The translations under genes were made by a program, and so were the position numbers. Positions 1 through 8,822 of a stretch of 64,000 bases of DNA are shown here, piece after piece. The notes beneath the pieces are model-generated. The model was given only the letters and a program-made list of their open reading frames with translations. It had not been told where the DNA came from and did no database searches. Numbering within the stretch: position 1 is the stretch's first letter; each line of letters begins with the position of its first letter. Source of the DNA: [Empedobacter] haloabium (lineage in GTDB: Bacteria > Pseudomonadota > Gammaproteobacteria > Burkholderiales > Burkholderiaceae_D); contig CP136508.1 in NCBI GenBank assembly GCA_008011715.2, positions 3,596,001 through 3,660,000 of the forward strand, written 5' to 3'.

Positions 1-3000
1 CCGTGGTGTACTGGTGGTTGGTGCCGTACGTGGTCGAGGCCAGCGCCGGCAGCTTCTGCATCGTGATGCGCGGCACGTAGGCCCACAGTTCGCGCCCGCC
101 GCTGCCGCCGTCGGCCGCGTCGAAGGCGTGCAGCATGCCGTCGTTCGCGGCCACGAACACCGCCGGCGCGCGCGTTGCGTAACTGCTCTTGAACGCCTCG
201 TAACCGGCCAGGCTGTAGGCCTTGCGCGGATCGCGCATATAGGCGGGCTTGGACGACGCGATATCGCCCAGCACGACCGGCACGGTCGCGGTGGCGGCGG
301 GATCGGCGTCGCGGCTGTTGCTGTAGGCGCGGAACACGACGTCGTCGGCATATTGCTGCTGGCCGCGCAGCCAGTTGACCAGTTCCGTGCCGGCGTTGAC
401 CAGCGCGCGGTTGGCGCTGTCGAGCAGGGTGCACTGCGTCAGCAGCGGGCACTTGTTGCTGAACCAGCCCTTCTCCGTCGCGCTCATATTGGCGAAGTAG
501 AACGGTTTCAGGTCCGTGGTGGCACCGTCGCGCATCCAGATCGTGCGCCCGTCCGTGGTGGCGCCGGCGCTGCCGGTGGTCGCCACCTGGCCGCCCATCG
601 CGGTGGCCGATGTCCATACGGGCGTGGCATCGACGATGCCGGTGGCCGTGTCCACGTTGCGCTTGGACAGCACGCCGAACCATTTCACGGTGGTGAAGGT
701 GGACGAGAAGATGTCATTGTCTTCCAGCGAGATGTTCGGCGTCGAGGTGGCGGCAGCCGCGGCCGCGCCCACGCTGATCTGCATCTTGTCGAGCGCTTCC
801 TGCAGGCCGGCCACCACGTCCTTCGGCTGGCTGGCGCTGAAGTACTTGCCGTGGCCGTTGATGGCCGCGTGCCACAGGTCGTCCACCCGCTCCTGCACGG
901 TGGACGCGGTGCTGGTCACCTGCGGGTCCGGCCAGACGTAGGCACCGCCGCCGTTCCATGGGCAGCCGCTGGTGACGCCGTTCTTCAGGTTGAAGAAGTC
1001 GCCGTTGACGAGCGGCGCGCTGTCGTACTTCGGTTCGTAGTTCATCACGCCGTCCACCCCCAGGCCCAGCGTGTAGGTGGTCATGTGCAGGTGCGTGTTC
1101 TCGCCGGCGGCCGCCGGCACCAGGCCGGGCTTGAGCATGTTCGGTTCCAGGTCCGGCCGCAGCGACACGGTGCCCGTACTGGAGCCGCCGTTGTACCAGT
1201 GCAGCGCCACGTCCGAGATCGAGGGCTGGCTCTGCGCGCGCGTGTCCACGCAGCCGTCCTTCTTCAGGCAGAAGCGCGTGACGCTTTCCTTGTCGTCGTT
1301 GTTGACGACGTTGTTGGTCGAATTGCCGTTCCAGTAGCCGTCCGTCGTCAGGATCAGGAAGTTCTGCTGGCACGGGTACTGCACCACTTCCTGGCCGCTG
1401 GCGTAGTTGTAGGGCGCCAGGTTGGCGTACATGCGGCCCACGTTGTCCATCGCCGTGCGGATCGGGGTCGAGCCGGACGTGGTCGTGTTGTACAGGGTCG
1501 AATACCAGTTGGTCCGCGCCGTGCCGGTAAAGTCGGCCGGCTTCAGTTCCACCGCGCCGCCGGCGCCCGCGCTCGACAGCCGCACGTAGCCCACGCGGTA
1601 GTTGCCGTTCAGGCGCGTGAAGGCGATGCCCACGGACGTCTTCATCATCTGCAGCCGCGATTTGTAATACGAATACCAGTTGGCGAAGTTCGTCATCTCC
1701 TCCGCGTAGGTGCAGGTCGTACCGGCGCAGTCGGTACGACCGGCGCCTTTCGGGTAGGTGCGGCCGCTGACGATGTTGACCCGGGCGAACGTGCTGGGCG
1801 CGGCGCTGCCGCTCGAGATGGCCTGCACCGTGGTCGGCACCGTATCGACGTCGACGAAGGTATCGCTCGGCGTGATCGTCAGCGAGCCGCGATTGCTGAT
1901 CGAGCCGACGGTGACGCTCTTGGCCGGCGCGTTGTTGGCCGTGTCCACCAGGCAGACGGTGGCCGCGTCGGCGGCGCCCGCGCAGGTCGGCGTGATGGCA
2001 TTGCCGCCCGGGTAGGCGCGCACGGTGCCGGAGGTGCCGATGCGGTTGACGATCGCCGTCGCCACCGCCGTGGCGCCGACGTTGCCGCTGTTGGTGCCCA
2101 GCGCCAGGTTGCTGAACAGGTTGCTGCCGGCCAGCGCCACGTTGGCAAGGGTCGCCTGCTTGTTGTTGGCGGTGGTGCCGCTGATGCGCAGCAGTCCGGT
2201 CGGCGCGCCGATGCGGGTGCTGGCCGCGTCCACCGTGATGCCCCAGCCGCTGCGCGAACTGTCGTAGTACGGCTGGCAGGTGGCCACGCTCTTGCTGCCG
2301 CTGCACGATACCGGCAGGATCGCCAGCACGCTGTCGCTGGCCAGGTTGATGCCGAAGGTCGAGCAGGCCGGCACGTTGGCCACCCCGATCGGGTTCTTCA
2401 CGCACGCCAGATACGGATAGGTGGTGCCGGTGCGCGCCATGATGGAGGAAGCCAGCGCGCTGGCCAGCGTCTGCTGCTTGAGCGCCGTGTTGGTGCCGTT
2501 CGGCGCGCTGACGGCGCCGTTGGTCACGGTACGGTTGCCGTCCGGGTCGTTGACGACGATCGAGTTGATCGTCAGCGCGTTGCTGGTGCGGCTGGCGCCG
2601 ATCGTCACGGTGCCGTAGGCCACCCCGGCGCCCAGCGCCTGCGAGTAGCGCGGATAGATGAAGCTGCCCACGCGCTTGGCCTGGCAGTTGGTCAGGTTGC
2701 GCGTGTCGCACCAGCGCACCACGGCCGGCACCGGGTAGCCGGATGGCGCGGCGGCGCCGGCGCTGGTCGAGACGCAGGTCTTCATCGCCGCGTCGGTGCA
2801 GTATTCGGCCACGCCGATCGTGTAGTAGTACGGTCCGGTGTTGATCGCGCTGGCCGACGTGTAGGTGTTGTCCGGATAGGTGTACGTGGCGCTGTTGACC
2901 TTGCAGTCGCTGGTGTTGTCCGGGTCGCACCAGCGCAGGTCGGGGAACTGCGTGGTCAGGTCGATGGACGTATCCGAACTGCCGTACAGGTTGACGTTCT

Positions 3001-3403
3001 GCTTGCCGAAGCCGTCGCTGGCCACGTTGGTCCAGTTCGACGTGGCCGCCGCCGTCTGTTCCGGATAATAGGTGCCGTCGGCCTTGATCGGCGGCTGGTA
3101 GCGGATCTGCGGGTTGTAGTACTGCTTGTTGAAGTCCGGGCTCATGAACGGCGGATGGCCGACGTTGCAGGAGGTGACGCCGTTGGCCAGCCGCGCCGAG
3201 GTGCGGCACAGGTTGTCGTTGACGTAGTCCGGCGTATAGGTCTGCTCCATCGAGCCGGAGTTATCGAACAACAGCATCAGGTTCGGCTTGACGGTGCCGG
3301 TGCCGCTGATGTTCAGCAGTGGCACCTGGGCGATCTGCGTCTGCGCCGCGAAGGCTGGCAGGCTGGCGCACAGCGCCAGCAGGACGGAGAGGAGTGCTTT
3401 CAT
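1..3403 (-). CDS. pilY1: PilY1/PilC-type pilus tip adhesin, C-terminus off the left edge
   Basis: Type IV pilus tip-associated protein that in this family primes pilus assembly with the minor pilins and mediates adhesion. About 1134 codons lie in the window and the frame is open to the left edge. The start at 3403 (MKALLSVLLALC) opens a typical Sec signal peptide ending near residue 20. A von Willebrand A metal-binding motif DNSGS follows at residues 47-51, with a later LILTTDGYWNG strand. Near the left edge the protein enters the PilY1 C-terminal beta-propeller (VFVAANDGMLHAFDA...LWAYVPR). It is the last gene of the pilE-fimT-pilV-pilW-pilX-pilY1 run, 23 bases after pilX. The long, Thr/Ser/Asn-rich middle part is not a domain I can name. 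Confidence 0.93.
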   Translation of the reverse strand, partial: MKALLSVLLALCASLPAFAAQTQIAQVPLLNISGTGTVKPNLMLLFDNSGSMEQTYTPDYVNDNLCRTSARLANGVTSCNVGHPPFMSPDFNKQYYNPQIRYQPPIKADGTYYPEQTAAATSNWTNVASDGFGKQNVNLYGSSDTSIDLTTQFPDLRWCDPDNTSDCKVNSATYTYPDNTYTSASAINTGPYYYTIGVAEYCTDAAMKTCVSTSAGAAAPSGYPVPAVVRWCDTRNLTNCQAKRVGSFIYPRYSQALGAGVAYGTVTIGASRTSNALTINSIVVNDPDGNRTVTNGAVSAPNGTNTALKQQTLASALASSIMARTGTTYPYLACVKNPIGVANVPACSTFGINLASDSVLAILPVSCSGSKSVATCQPYYDSSRSGWGITVDAASTRIGAPTGLLRISGTTANNKQATLANVALAGSNLFSNLALGTNSGNVGATAVATAIVNRIGTSGTVRAYPGGNAITPTCAGAADAATVCLVDTANNAPAKSVTVGSISNRGSLTITPSDTFVDVDTVPTTVQAISSGSAAPSTFARVNIVSGRTYPKGAGRTDCAGTTCTYAEEMTNFANWYSYYKSRLQMMKTSVGIAFTRLNGNYRVGYVRLSSAGAGGAVELKPADFTGTARTNWYSTLYNTTTSGSTPIRTAMDNVGRMYANLAPYNYASGQEVVQYPCQQNFLILTTDGYWNGNSTNNVVNNDDKESVTRFCLKKDGCVDTRAQSQPSISDVALHWYNGGSSTGTVSLRPDLEPNMLKPGLVPAAAGENTHLHMTTYTLGLGVDGVMNYEPKYDSAPLVNGDFFNLKNGVTSGCPWNGGGAYVWPDPQVTSTASTVQERVDDLWHAAINGHGKYFSASQPKDVVAGLQEALDKMQISVGAAAAAATSTPNISLEDNDIFSSTFTTVKWFGVLSKRNVDTATGIVDATPVWTSATAMGGQVATTGSAGATTDGRTIWMRDGATTDLKPFYFANMSATEKGWFSNKCPLLTQCTLLDSANRALVNAGTELVNWLRGQQQYADDVVFRAYSNSRDADPAATATVPVVLGDIASSKPAYMRDPRKAYSLAGYEAFKSSYATRAPAVFVAANDGMLHAFDAADGGSGGRELWAYVPRITMQKLPALASTTYGTNHQYTT

Positions 3404-3426
3404 GGCGGTTACCTGTGCGGGACCGG

Positions 3427-4005
3427 TCAAGGCCCCATCATGACGACGGTCTGGTTGACGACATTGCCGCCGCGCGTGCCGAACACGCGCGCCGTGATCA
3501 CGTAGTGCAGCTGCGGCTTGTCCTGGTACGCCGGCGCGTCGGACGACAGGCTGTCGCCCATCTGCGTGGCCGCGCTGACGTTCTTCTTGGCCGACGTCAG
3601 CGTGCAGCTGTTGCCGGCGTTGTAGTCGCCCGCGGCCGTGCACATGCGGTGGATCACGTATTCGATGCGCACATTGGTGGTGGCCTCGGTGACGGACGTG
3701 GAGCCCTGCCAGAACGCCGGCGTGCGCACCGACCAGGCGGGATTGAGCGTGGCGACGTAGCCGGCGGCGGCGCGGTCCTGCGTCAGCTGGCCCTTGTCCA
3801 CGGTGCTGAGCCAGTCGAACGCCGTGTGCAGCGCCAGGTCGGCGGACTTCGACAGCGCCGCCTCGTAGGCCAGGTTGGACGTGGTCAAGGCGGTGGAGGT
3901 GGTGGAGCGCAGCAGGTAGATGCTGCTGATCAGCAGCACCGTCAGCATGATCAGCATGACGGGCAAGGCGATGCCGCGCTGGTGCGGGTAACGGTGGCTG
4001 GGCAT
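3427..4005 (-). CDS. pilX: Minor pilin PilX
   Basis: Minor pilin of the type IV pilus tip complex; 192 residues. It has a short basic leader ending in QRG (residues 9-11), followed by the hydrophobic helix IALPVMLIMLTVLLISS. It lacks the Glu at mature position 5 that most pilins carry, as PilX/GspK-type subunits often do. GGAGG sits 5 bases before the ATG at 4005. A second ATG at 4008 overlaps the pilW stop as ATGA, so the start could be three bases earlier. Cysteines in the C-terminal half (MCTAAGDYNAGNSC) may form a disulfide. The gene is translationally coupled to pilW upstream and followed by pilY1. Confidence 0.88.
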   Translation of the reverse strand: MPSHRYPHQRGIALPVMLIMLTVLLISSIYLLRSTTSTALTTSNLAYEAALSKSADLALHTAFDWLSTVDKGQLTQDRAAAGYVATLNPAWSVRTPAFWQGSTSVTEATTNVRIEYVIHRMCTAAGDYNAGNSCTLTSAKKNVSAATQMGDSLSSDAPAYQDKPQLHYVITARVFGTRGGNVVNQTVVMMGP

Positions 4006-5162
4006 CATGGCCTCCATGCCGCGTTGCGGATCGGGACGATCGTCTCGAAGGCGCGGTAGCGGTAGCACTTCCAGTCGGCGCTCGTGTCGACGTTGACGGT
4101 CACGGGCGCCGCCGCCACGGTGGCGGGGGAACGGCCGGCGAACACCGTCAACGGCGTCGTGGTGGCGCTGCACTGCTTCGTCGCCGCGTCCGGCTTTTCC
4201 GGCATCTTGCTGCGCGCGATCACGGCCAGCCGCACGGCGGCCACGCGCTGGAAATCGCCGGCCCCGGCCGTGACGCCGTCGCCGTCCGCGTCCGTCATCG
4301 ATGCGCTCCATGCGCCCACGCGCATTCCCGTGGCCGGATCGAACGCGGCGCCCGCGCGCGTATCGAAGCCGTACTGCGCCTTGATCGCGACGATATTGTC
4401 GGCCACGGCGGCGGCATTGGCGGAGGCGCCGGCCAGGTCGGTCGCGCGCAGCATCAGGTTGCCGTTCACGACCGACCAGGTGTGGAAGGCCAGCTGCTGC
4501 ACGGGACCGAGGTTGTAGACACGCGCCTGGCCGGCGCTGTAGGCGTTGCCCAGCGCGGCGCGGTTGAAGCGGAAGGCGGCGCCGGCGTCGAAGTTCAAGG
4601 TGAAGCCGGGCGGCGTGGCGGACAGCTGCGCCAGCGCGCACTTGCCGCCGGCCGGCTCCGGTGCGACGACGACCACGGTACCCTGCAGGAAGCCGAACGG
4701 CTGGTTGGTGGCCACGTTGATCGAACCTGCGCCCGCGTAATTGTCGCGCAGGCGCTCGGAACCGACTCCGCTCATGGCGCTGCCGGCCATCAAGGTGATG
4801 CGATCGGACGCGGTGCCGCCGCTTTCGATGATCACGGGCGCCAGCGGCGTCGTCTCCACCGCGCCACGCAGCACCACCGGCAGCGCGTAGCCGGCGGTGT
4901 CGGAGAAGGTGGTGTCGCAGCCGGACAGCAAGGTGTCGTTCAGGCCCCAGCCGGCCTGGCTGGCGTCGTTACTGATCGAGAACATGGCCAGCATGCCGTT
5001 CTGCACGGCGTCCGAGCCGCCCACGGCCGCGGCCTTGTTCTGCTCACTGCTGACGAACAGCCGCGTGGCGAACACGATGGCCAGCATGCCGACCAATACG
5101 CTGACCAGCAGCTCGACCAGGGAAAAACCGCGCGCGGCGCGGCGTGGCGTCCTAGATGACAT
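4005..5162 (-). CDS. pilW: Minor pilin PilW
   Basis: Minor pilin of the type IV pilus priming complex; 385 residues. The class III prepilin leader ends at G12 (ARG) and is followed by FSLVELLVSVLVGMLAI, with the conserved Glu at mature position 5 needed for assembly and methylation. The large size after the N-terminal helix fits PilW, which is longer than PilV or FimT. The start overlaps the end of pilV by 11 bases and the stop overlaps the pilX start region, so the genes are probably translated in a coupled way. Prepilin peptidase (PilD) would process it; pilD is not in the window. Confidence 0.9.
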   Translation of the reverse strand: MSSRTPRRAARGFSLVELLVSVLVGMLAIVFATRLFVSSEQNKAAAVGGSDAVQNGMLAMFSISNDASQAGWGLNDTLLSGCDTTFSDTAGYALPVVLRGAVETTPLAPVIIESGGTASDRITLMAGSAMSGVGSERLRDNYAGAGSINVATNQPFGFLQGTVVVVAPEPAGGKCALAQLSATPPGFTLNFDAGAAFRFNRAALGNAYSAGQARVYNLGPVQQLAFHTWSVVNGNLMLRATDLAGASANAAAVADNIVAIKAQYGFDTRAGAAFDPATGMRVGAWSASMTDADGDGVTAGAGDFQRVAAVRLAVIARSKMPEKPDAATKQCSATTTPLTVFAGRSPATVAAAPVTVNVDTSADWKCYRYRAFETIVPIRNAAWRP

Positions 5163-5565
5163 AGGCCGTCACCTGGTGGCTGTTGCTGTCGGTGCCCTGC
5201 TTGCGGCGCCACGTGATGGTGATGTCCACGCGCCAGCGCGTGCCCTGCTGCGCCACGGTGACGACAGCCGCCGCGCCGGGAATCAGCGCGCGCGTCTCGG
5301 CCACCCACGGCGCCAGCGCGGCACCGGGCGTGGCGTTGGCGGCCAGCGCATAGCCGCCGATATTGGCGACGTCGTTGTTGATCATGGCCACCAGCTTGTC
5401 GGCCTGGATGGTCGCCTCGGCGCGCTGCCCGGCGTCCGCCAGCGCGGAATAGGAACGGGCCTGCAGGCCGATCGCGCCCAACAGGCCGATGCCGAGCAGG
5501 ATCACGGCGATCATCACTTCCAGCAGCGCGACCCCGCCCTGGCGGCGCATCGTGATTGGGTTCAT
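5152..5565 (-). CDS. pilV: Minor pilin PilV
   Basis: Minor pilin, 137 residues from the ATG at 5565. The leader MNPITMRRQGG is cleaved after G11, then VALLEVMIAVILLGIGLLG gives the N-terminal helix with Glu at mature position 5. The start codon overlaps the stop of fimT as ATGA, which supports 5565 over the upstream in-frame extension. The sequence after the helix (ARSYSALADAGQRAEATIQADKLV) matches the PilV pattern of a short globular domain. It sits second in the minor-pilin cassette between fimT and pilW. Confidence 0.88.
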   Translation of the reverse strand: MNPITMRRQGGVALLEVMIAVILLGIGLLGAIGLQARSYSALADAGQRAEATIQADKLVAMINNDVANIGGYALAANATPGAALAPWVAETRALIPGAAAVVTVAQQGTRWRVDITITWRRKQGTDSNSHQVTAYVI

Positions 5566-6188
5566 GGGCAGGCCCTCGGGTCGGGTGCGGCGACGTCCGG
5601 ATCGCATTTGGCGGCGATGCCGGCCAGCGGGATCGCCAGCGCCACGGTGGCGACGCCGTCGCGCAGCGCCGGGGCCGGGGTCAAGGTCAGGCGCGTCAGG
5701 CGCTGCGGGTCGCTCGTGTCGACCCAGCCCAGCGCCGTGAAATAGACGCCGGTACTGCCCTCTGGCTGCAAGGTCGGCACCAGCGCATCGGCATGCGGCA
5801 GCGCGCTGGCGGCGCGGAAGATCGATTTGAACGGCGCCGCCGCGTTCGGATCGTTGTCGGCCGCCGCGGCGACGGTGGACCAGCTGCCGCTGTCAGCGCT
5901 GCATGGCACGCCGGGCACCGGGAAGCAGACGTCGACCTGCCAATCGAGCTGGCCGTTGGCGTTGGGACTCAATACAAAGCGGCTGGCGGCGTTGCGCGTA
6001 ACGGCTTCGCGCCGGGCCGTGGCCAGCCCTTCCGCATAGAATTCGGACGCGCCCCGGGCCTTGTTCGACAGTACCCACGTGGTCATGTTCGGAATGCCGA
6101 CGGCCAGCAGGGTGCCCATGATGGCGATCGCCACCATCAGCTCGACGAGCGTGAAGCCGGCCAGGCGGCTGCGCGTCAATGGATGCAT
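5562..6188 (-). CDS. fimT: FimT/GspH-type pseudopilin
   Basis: Minor pilin of the GspH/FimT family; 208 residues. The leader ends at G11 (RLAG), followed by FTLVELMVAIAIMGTLLAVGIPN with Glu at mature position 5. Then comes the family's typical region in which short-lived pilin fragments carry an ARREAVTRNAA helix. The C-terminal half (ALGWVDTSDPQRLTRLTL) is less conserved. It starts 13 bases inside the end of pilE and its stop overlaps the pilV start. FimT proteins in some naturally competent bacteria bind DNA; nothing here tests that role. Confidence 0.85.
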   Translation of the reverse strand: MHPLTRSRLAGFTLVELMVAIAIMGTLLAVGIPNMTTWVLSNKARGASEFYAEGLATARREAVTRNAASRFVLSPNANGQLDWQVDVCFPVPGVPCSADSGSWSTVAAAADNDPNAAAPFKSIFRAASALPHADALVPTLQPEGSTGVYFTALGWVDTSDPQRLTRLTLTPAPALRDGVATVALAIPLAGIAAKCDPDVAAPDPRACP

Positions 6189-6619
6189 TCGCCGCCCTTG
6201 CGGTCGGTCCAGCAGCCGGCGTTGGCGGTCCAGCCGGCCGGCGCGGCGGTGGTGGCACGGTTGCCGTTCTGGTCGACCGTGAAGACGAAACCCTGCACCG
6301 CGCCCTTGCCCGTGGCGGTGACGACGTAGGATGCGTTGTCGGCGGCGGTCAAGGCGTAGTCGAAGTTCTGGCTGGCGCGCGGAAACGCGTTCAGGCCGCC
6401 CAGGCCGGCGTAGGTACGGTTGTTCGACCAGTGCTGCTCGGCGGTCGGCTGCACGCTGCCCAACGCGGAGAAGGCCTCGGCCAGCCGCCCGCGCGTGACG
6501 TAATCGCGGTACATCGGCACGGCGACGGCGGACAGGATCGCCACGATGGCGACCGTGATCAGCACTTCGACCAGGGTGAAGCCGCGCTGGCGCGGGGCGG
6601 ATTGCGTGTGGTGGATCAT
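6176..6619 (-). CDS. pilE: Type IV pilin PilE-like
   Basis: PilE-type minor pilin, 147 residues. The leader is cleaved after G13 (RQRG), then FTLVEVLITVAIVAILSAVAVPMYRDYVTRGRL, the canonical pilin N-terminal helix. The C-terminal region has a Cys pair (GCWTDRKGGEC) that could close the pilin D-region loop. GGAG lies 5 bases before the ATG at 6619. It is the first gene of the cassette; in Pseudomonas the order is fimU-pilV-pilW-pilX-pilY1-pilE, so pilE has moved to the front here. The two-component genes end 59 bases upstream on the same strand. Confidence 0.88.
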   Translation of the reverse strand: MIHHTQSAPRQRGFTLVEVLITVAIVAILSAVAVPMYRDYVTRGRLAEAFSALGSVQPTAEQHWSNNRTYAGLGGLNAFPRASQNFDYALTAADNASYVVTATGKGAVQGFVFTVDQNGNRATTAAPAGWTANAGCWTDRKGGECIH

Positions 6620-6678
6620 GACAGCTCCGACTGCGAAGGCAAAATTTATTGCCTACAGTCTACTATTGAAAGCTGACG

Positions 6679-8043
6679 TTACCCTGAGGAAATCCTGACG
6701 GGAGGCTGACAGTGTGGTTTTCCGGCAAACCCTGGGGGTCGGACGCCAGTGTTCAAGCTGCCGAAGCGGACCACGAAGCGGGCACCCTGCCCGCCTGTCG
6801 CCGTGTCGATATCGACCCGCGCCCCATGCGCCGCCGCGATTTCCCGCACGATGGCCAGCCCAATGCCGGTGCCGGCACTGTGCTCGTCCAGCCGCACGAA
6901 GCGGCTGAACACGGCCGTGCGCAGCGCGGGCGGGATGCCGGGGCCATTGTCTTCGACGATCAGGAAGGCGCCCTCGCCCCCGACGCCGCACGACACCGTC
7001 ACCCGCCCGCCCTCCGGCGTATAGCGCAGCGCATTGTCGATCAGGTTGTCGGCCAGGTCGCGCAGCTGGAAGCGGTCGCCCTGCACGATGGCCGGAGCCA
7101 GCTCGAAGCCCAGGTCGATGTGCTTGCGCGCGGCCTGCTCGACGAACTGCTGCACGCTCTCGCCCAGCAATTCGTCCAGCGCGACGCGCTCGGCGCGGCG
7201 CCGGCCCGGCTGGCCAGGTTCGGCGCGCGCCAACGCCAGCAACTGCCCGACCTGGCGGGTCATGCGTTCGGTGGCCGCGCGCATCAGCGCCAGCGTGGCG
7301 GCATCCCCGGTGCCGGCGCGGCCACGCGCCAGCACGTCCAGCTGCGCCTGCAGTCCGGCCAGCGGGGTGCGCAGCTGGTGCGCCATATTGGCCAGGAAGT
7401 CCTGGCGCACGCGGGCGTTTTGCGCCGACTGCTCCAGCAGGCCGTTCACGGCGCGCACCACCGGTTCCAGTTCGGCCGGGACGTCGTCGATGGCCAGCGG
7501 CGCCACGTCGTCGGCGGCCCGGGCGCGCAGCGCGGCGCGCAGGTGCCCCAGCGGCCGCAGGCCGCGCGTGACGGCGTACCAGACCAGCGCGGCCGAGACC
7601 GATGTCAGCACCGCTTCGAGCAGCACCAGTGCGCGCACGATGGCGGCCTGCGTCTGGCCGCGCTGGCGCAGCGTCTTGGCGACGGTCACCGTCACGCCCT
7701 GCGCCGTGCGAATCCGCACCAGTCGCGCCGGTTCACCGTGCACCAGCGCGTCGACGGCCTGGCTGTAGGTATCCACGCGCGGCAAGTCAGGGTCGCCCGC
7801 CAGCAACCGCCCCGCCGGGCCGCGCACGGCCAGGTAGACCGCCTCGCTGTCGCCGGCGCGTGCTGGCTGCCATGTTTGCGGCGGCGACGCGGCCAACGCG
7901 TGCGCCGTATCAAGCAGCCCCTGGTCGAATGCCTGCTGCGCCGGCAGCCAGGCCAGCGCGTACACCAGCGCCCCGCCGGCCAGGTTCACCAGCAGGATCG
8001 GTCCGATCAGCCAGCGCAGCAGGCGCACGCGGAGGCTGGCCAT
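6679..8043 (-). CDS. Sensor histidine kinase, OmpR-pair type (QseC/TctE-like)
   Basis: Membrane sensor kinase, 454 residues from the ATG at 8043. TM1 is about residues 11-31, a periplasmic segment of about 100 residues follows, and TM2 is about 136-158. Then comes a HAMP-like linker, the HisKA box with the phospho-acceptor His222 ([10 protein letters not shown]), and an HATPase domain with an N-box ([14 protein letters not shown]), VEDNGPGIP and GTGIGLAIV. The ATG overlaps the stop of the response regulator as ATGA, so the two are coupled. The ligand is not predictable from sequence. It lies 59 bases upstream of pilE on the same strand, so a link with pilus expression is possible but unproven. 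Confidence 0.9.
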   Translation of the reverse strand: MASLRVRLLRWLIGPILLVNLAGGALVYALAWLPAQQAFDQGLLDTAHALAASPPQTWQPARAGDSEAVYLAVRGPAGRLLAGDPDLPRVDTYSQAVDALVHGEPARLVRIRTAQGVTVTVAKTLRQRGQTQAAIVRALVLLEAVLTSVSAALVWYAVTRGLRPLGHLRAALRARAADDVAPLAIDDVPAELEPVVRAVNGLLEQSAQNARVRQDFLANMAHQLRTPLAGLQAQLDVLARGRAGTGDAATLALMRAATERMTRQVGQLLALARAEPGQPGRRRAERVALDELLGESVQQFVEQAARKHIDLGFELAPAIVQGDRFQLRDLADNLIDNALRYTPEGGRVTVSCGVGGEGAFLIVEDNGPGIPPALRTAVFSRFVRLDEHSAGTGIGLAIVREIAAAHGARVDIDTATGGQGARFVVRFGSLNTGVRPPGFAGKPHCQPPVRISSG

Positions 8044-8720
8044 CACGCGCTGGCCGGTTCCAGCATGTAGCCGAAGCCGCGGATGGTACGGATGGCGATG
8101 CCCGCGTCCGCCGTTTTCTGGCGCACCCGCGAGATGTAGACCTCGACCGCATTGGGCGTCACGTCGTCGCCCAGCGGCAGGATGGCATCGATGATCTGCT
8201 GCTTCGACACCACGCGCGAGACATGTTGCAGCAGGTATTCCAGCACGGCCCACTCGCGCGCCGACAGGTCGACGATGCGCTCGCCCACCTTGGCGCGGCG
8301 GGTGGCGCTGTCCAACGTCAGGGTGCCCAGGGCCAGCACGGCCGGACGCGGCGCGTGGCGGCGCGCCAGCGCGCGCACCCGCGCCACCAGTTCCGGCGTG
8401 GCGAACGGTTTGACCAGGTAGTCGTCCGCCCCCAGTTCCAGCCCCTTGACACGGTCCTCCACCGCGTCGCGCGCCGTCAGAAGCAGCACCGGCACCGCGC
8501 TGCCGCGCGCACGCACCCGGCGCACGATCTCGAAGCCGTCCATGCCGGGCAAGCCGATATCGAGTACCAGCACGTCGTAGCCGTCGCCGCCCGCCAGGCG
8601 CGCATCGGCGACGGCGCCATCGCGCAAGGTGTCGACCTGCATGGCATGGCCGGCCAGCAGGCGCGCGATGGCGTCGAGCAGGGTGGGATCGTCTTCGACG
8701 AGCAATACTCGGGTGTTCAT
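8043..8720 (-). CDS. OmpR-family response regulator
   Basis: DNA-binding response regulator, 225 residues. The receiver domain occupies residues 1-115 with acidic pocket D10/D11, phospho-acceptor D54 ([12 protein letters not shown]), and conserved K104 (YLVKPF). A winged-helix Trans_reg_C domain follows (residues about 130-220, [10 protein letters not shown]...[11 protein letters not shown]). I chose ATG 8720 because [11 protein letters not shown] is the standard receiver start; the upstream in-frame extension is not receiver-like. The gene overlaps its kinase by ATGA and is divergent from the chemotaxis gene at 8823, leaving 102 bases of shared promoter space. Confidence 0.92.
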   Translation of the reverse strand: MNTRVLLVEDDPTLLDAIARLLAGHAMQVDTLRDGAVADARLAGGDGYDVLVLDIGLPGMDGFEIVRRVRARGSAVPVLLLTARDAVEDRVKGLELGADDYLVKPFATPELVARVRALARRHAPRPAVLALGTLTLDSATRRAKVGERIVDLSAREWAVLEYLLQHVSRVVSKQQIIDAILPLGDDVTPNAVEVYISRVRQKTADAGIAIRTIRGFGYMLEPASA

Positions 8721-8822
8721 GTCCCGATTATGCACCAGCACCCCAGCGGTTCGCCCCTGTTTCATGGCCCTGTCACAAATCCTCGGCATTATCCTGCGGA
8801 AACAATCGTACACATTGAAACA

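Noticed and set aside
14..3505. Very long plus-strand open frame opposite pilY1
   Set aside because: It is antisense to a clear PilY1 reading frame; GC-rich codon structure creates long empty frames. The protein is low-complexity Arg/Ala/Gly/Val.
6638..6653. GGCAA-AATTTA-TTGCC hairpin before pilE as terminator of the kinase gene
   Set aside because: Only a 5-base stem and no T-run; not enough to call a terminator.
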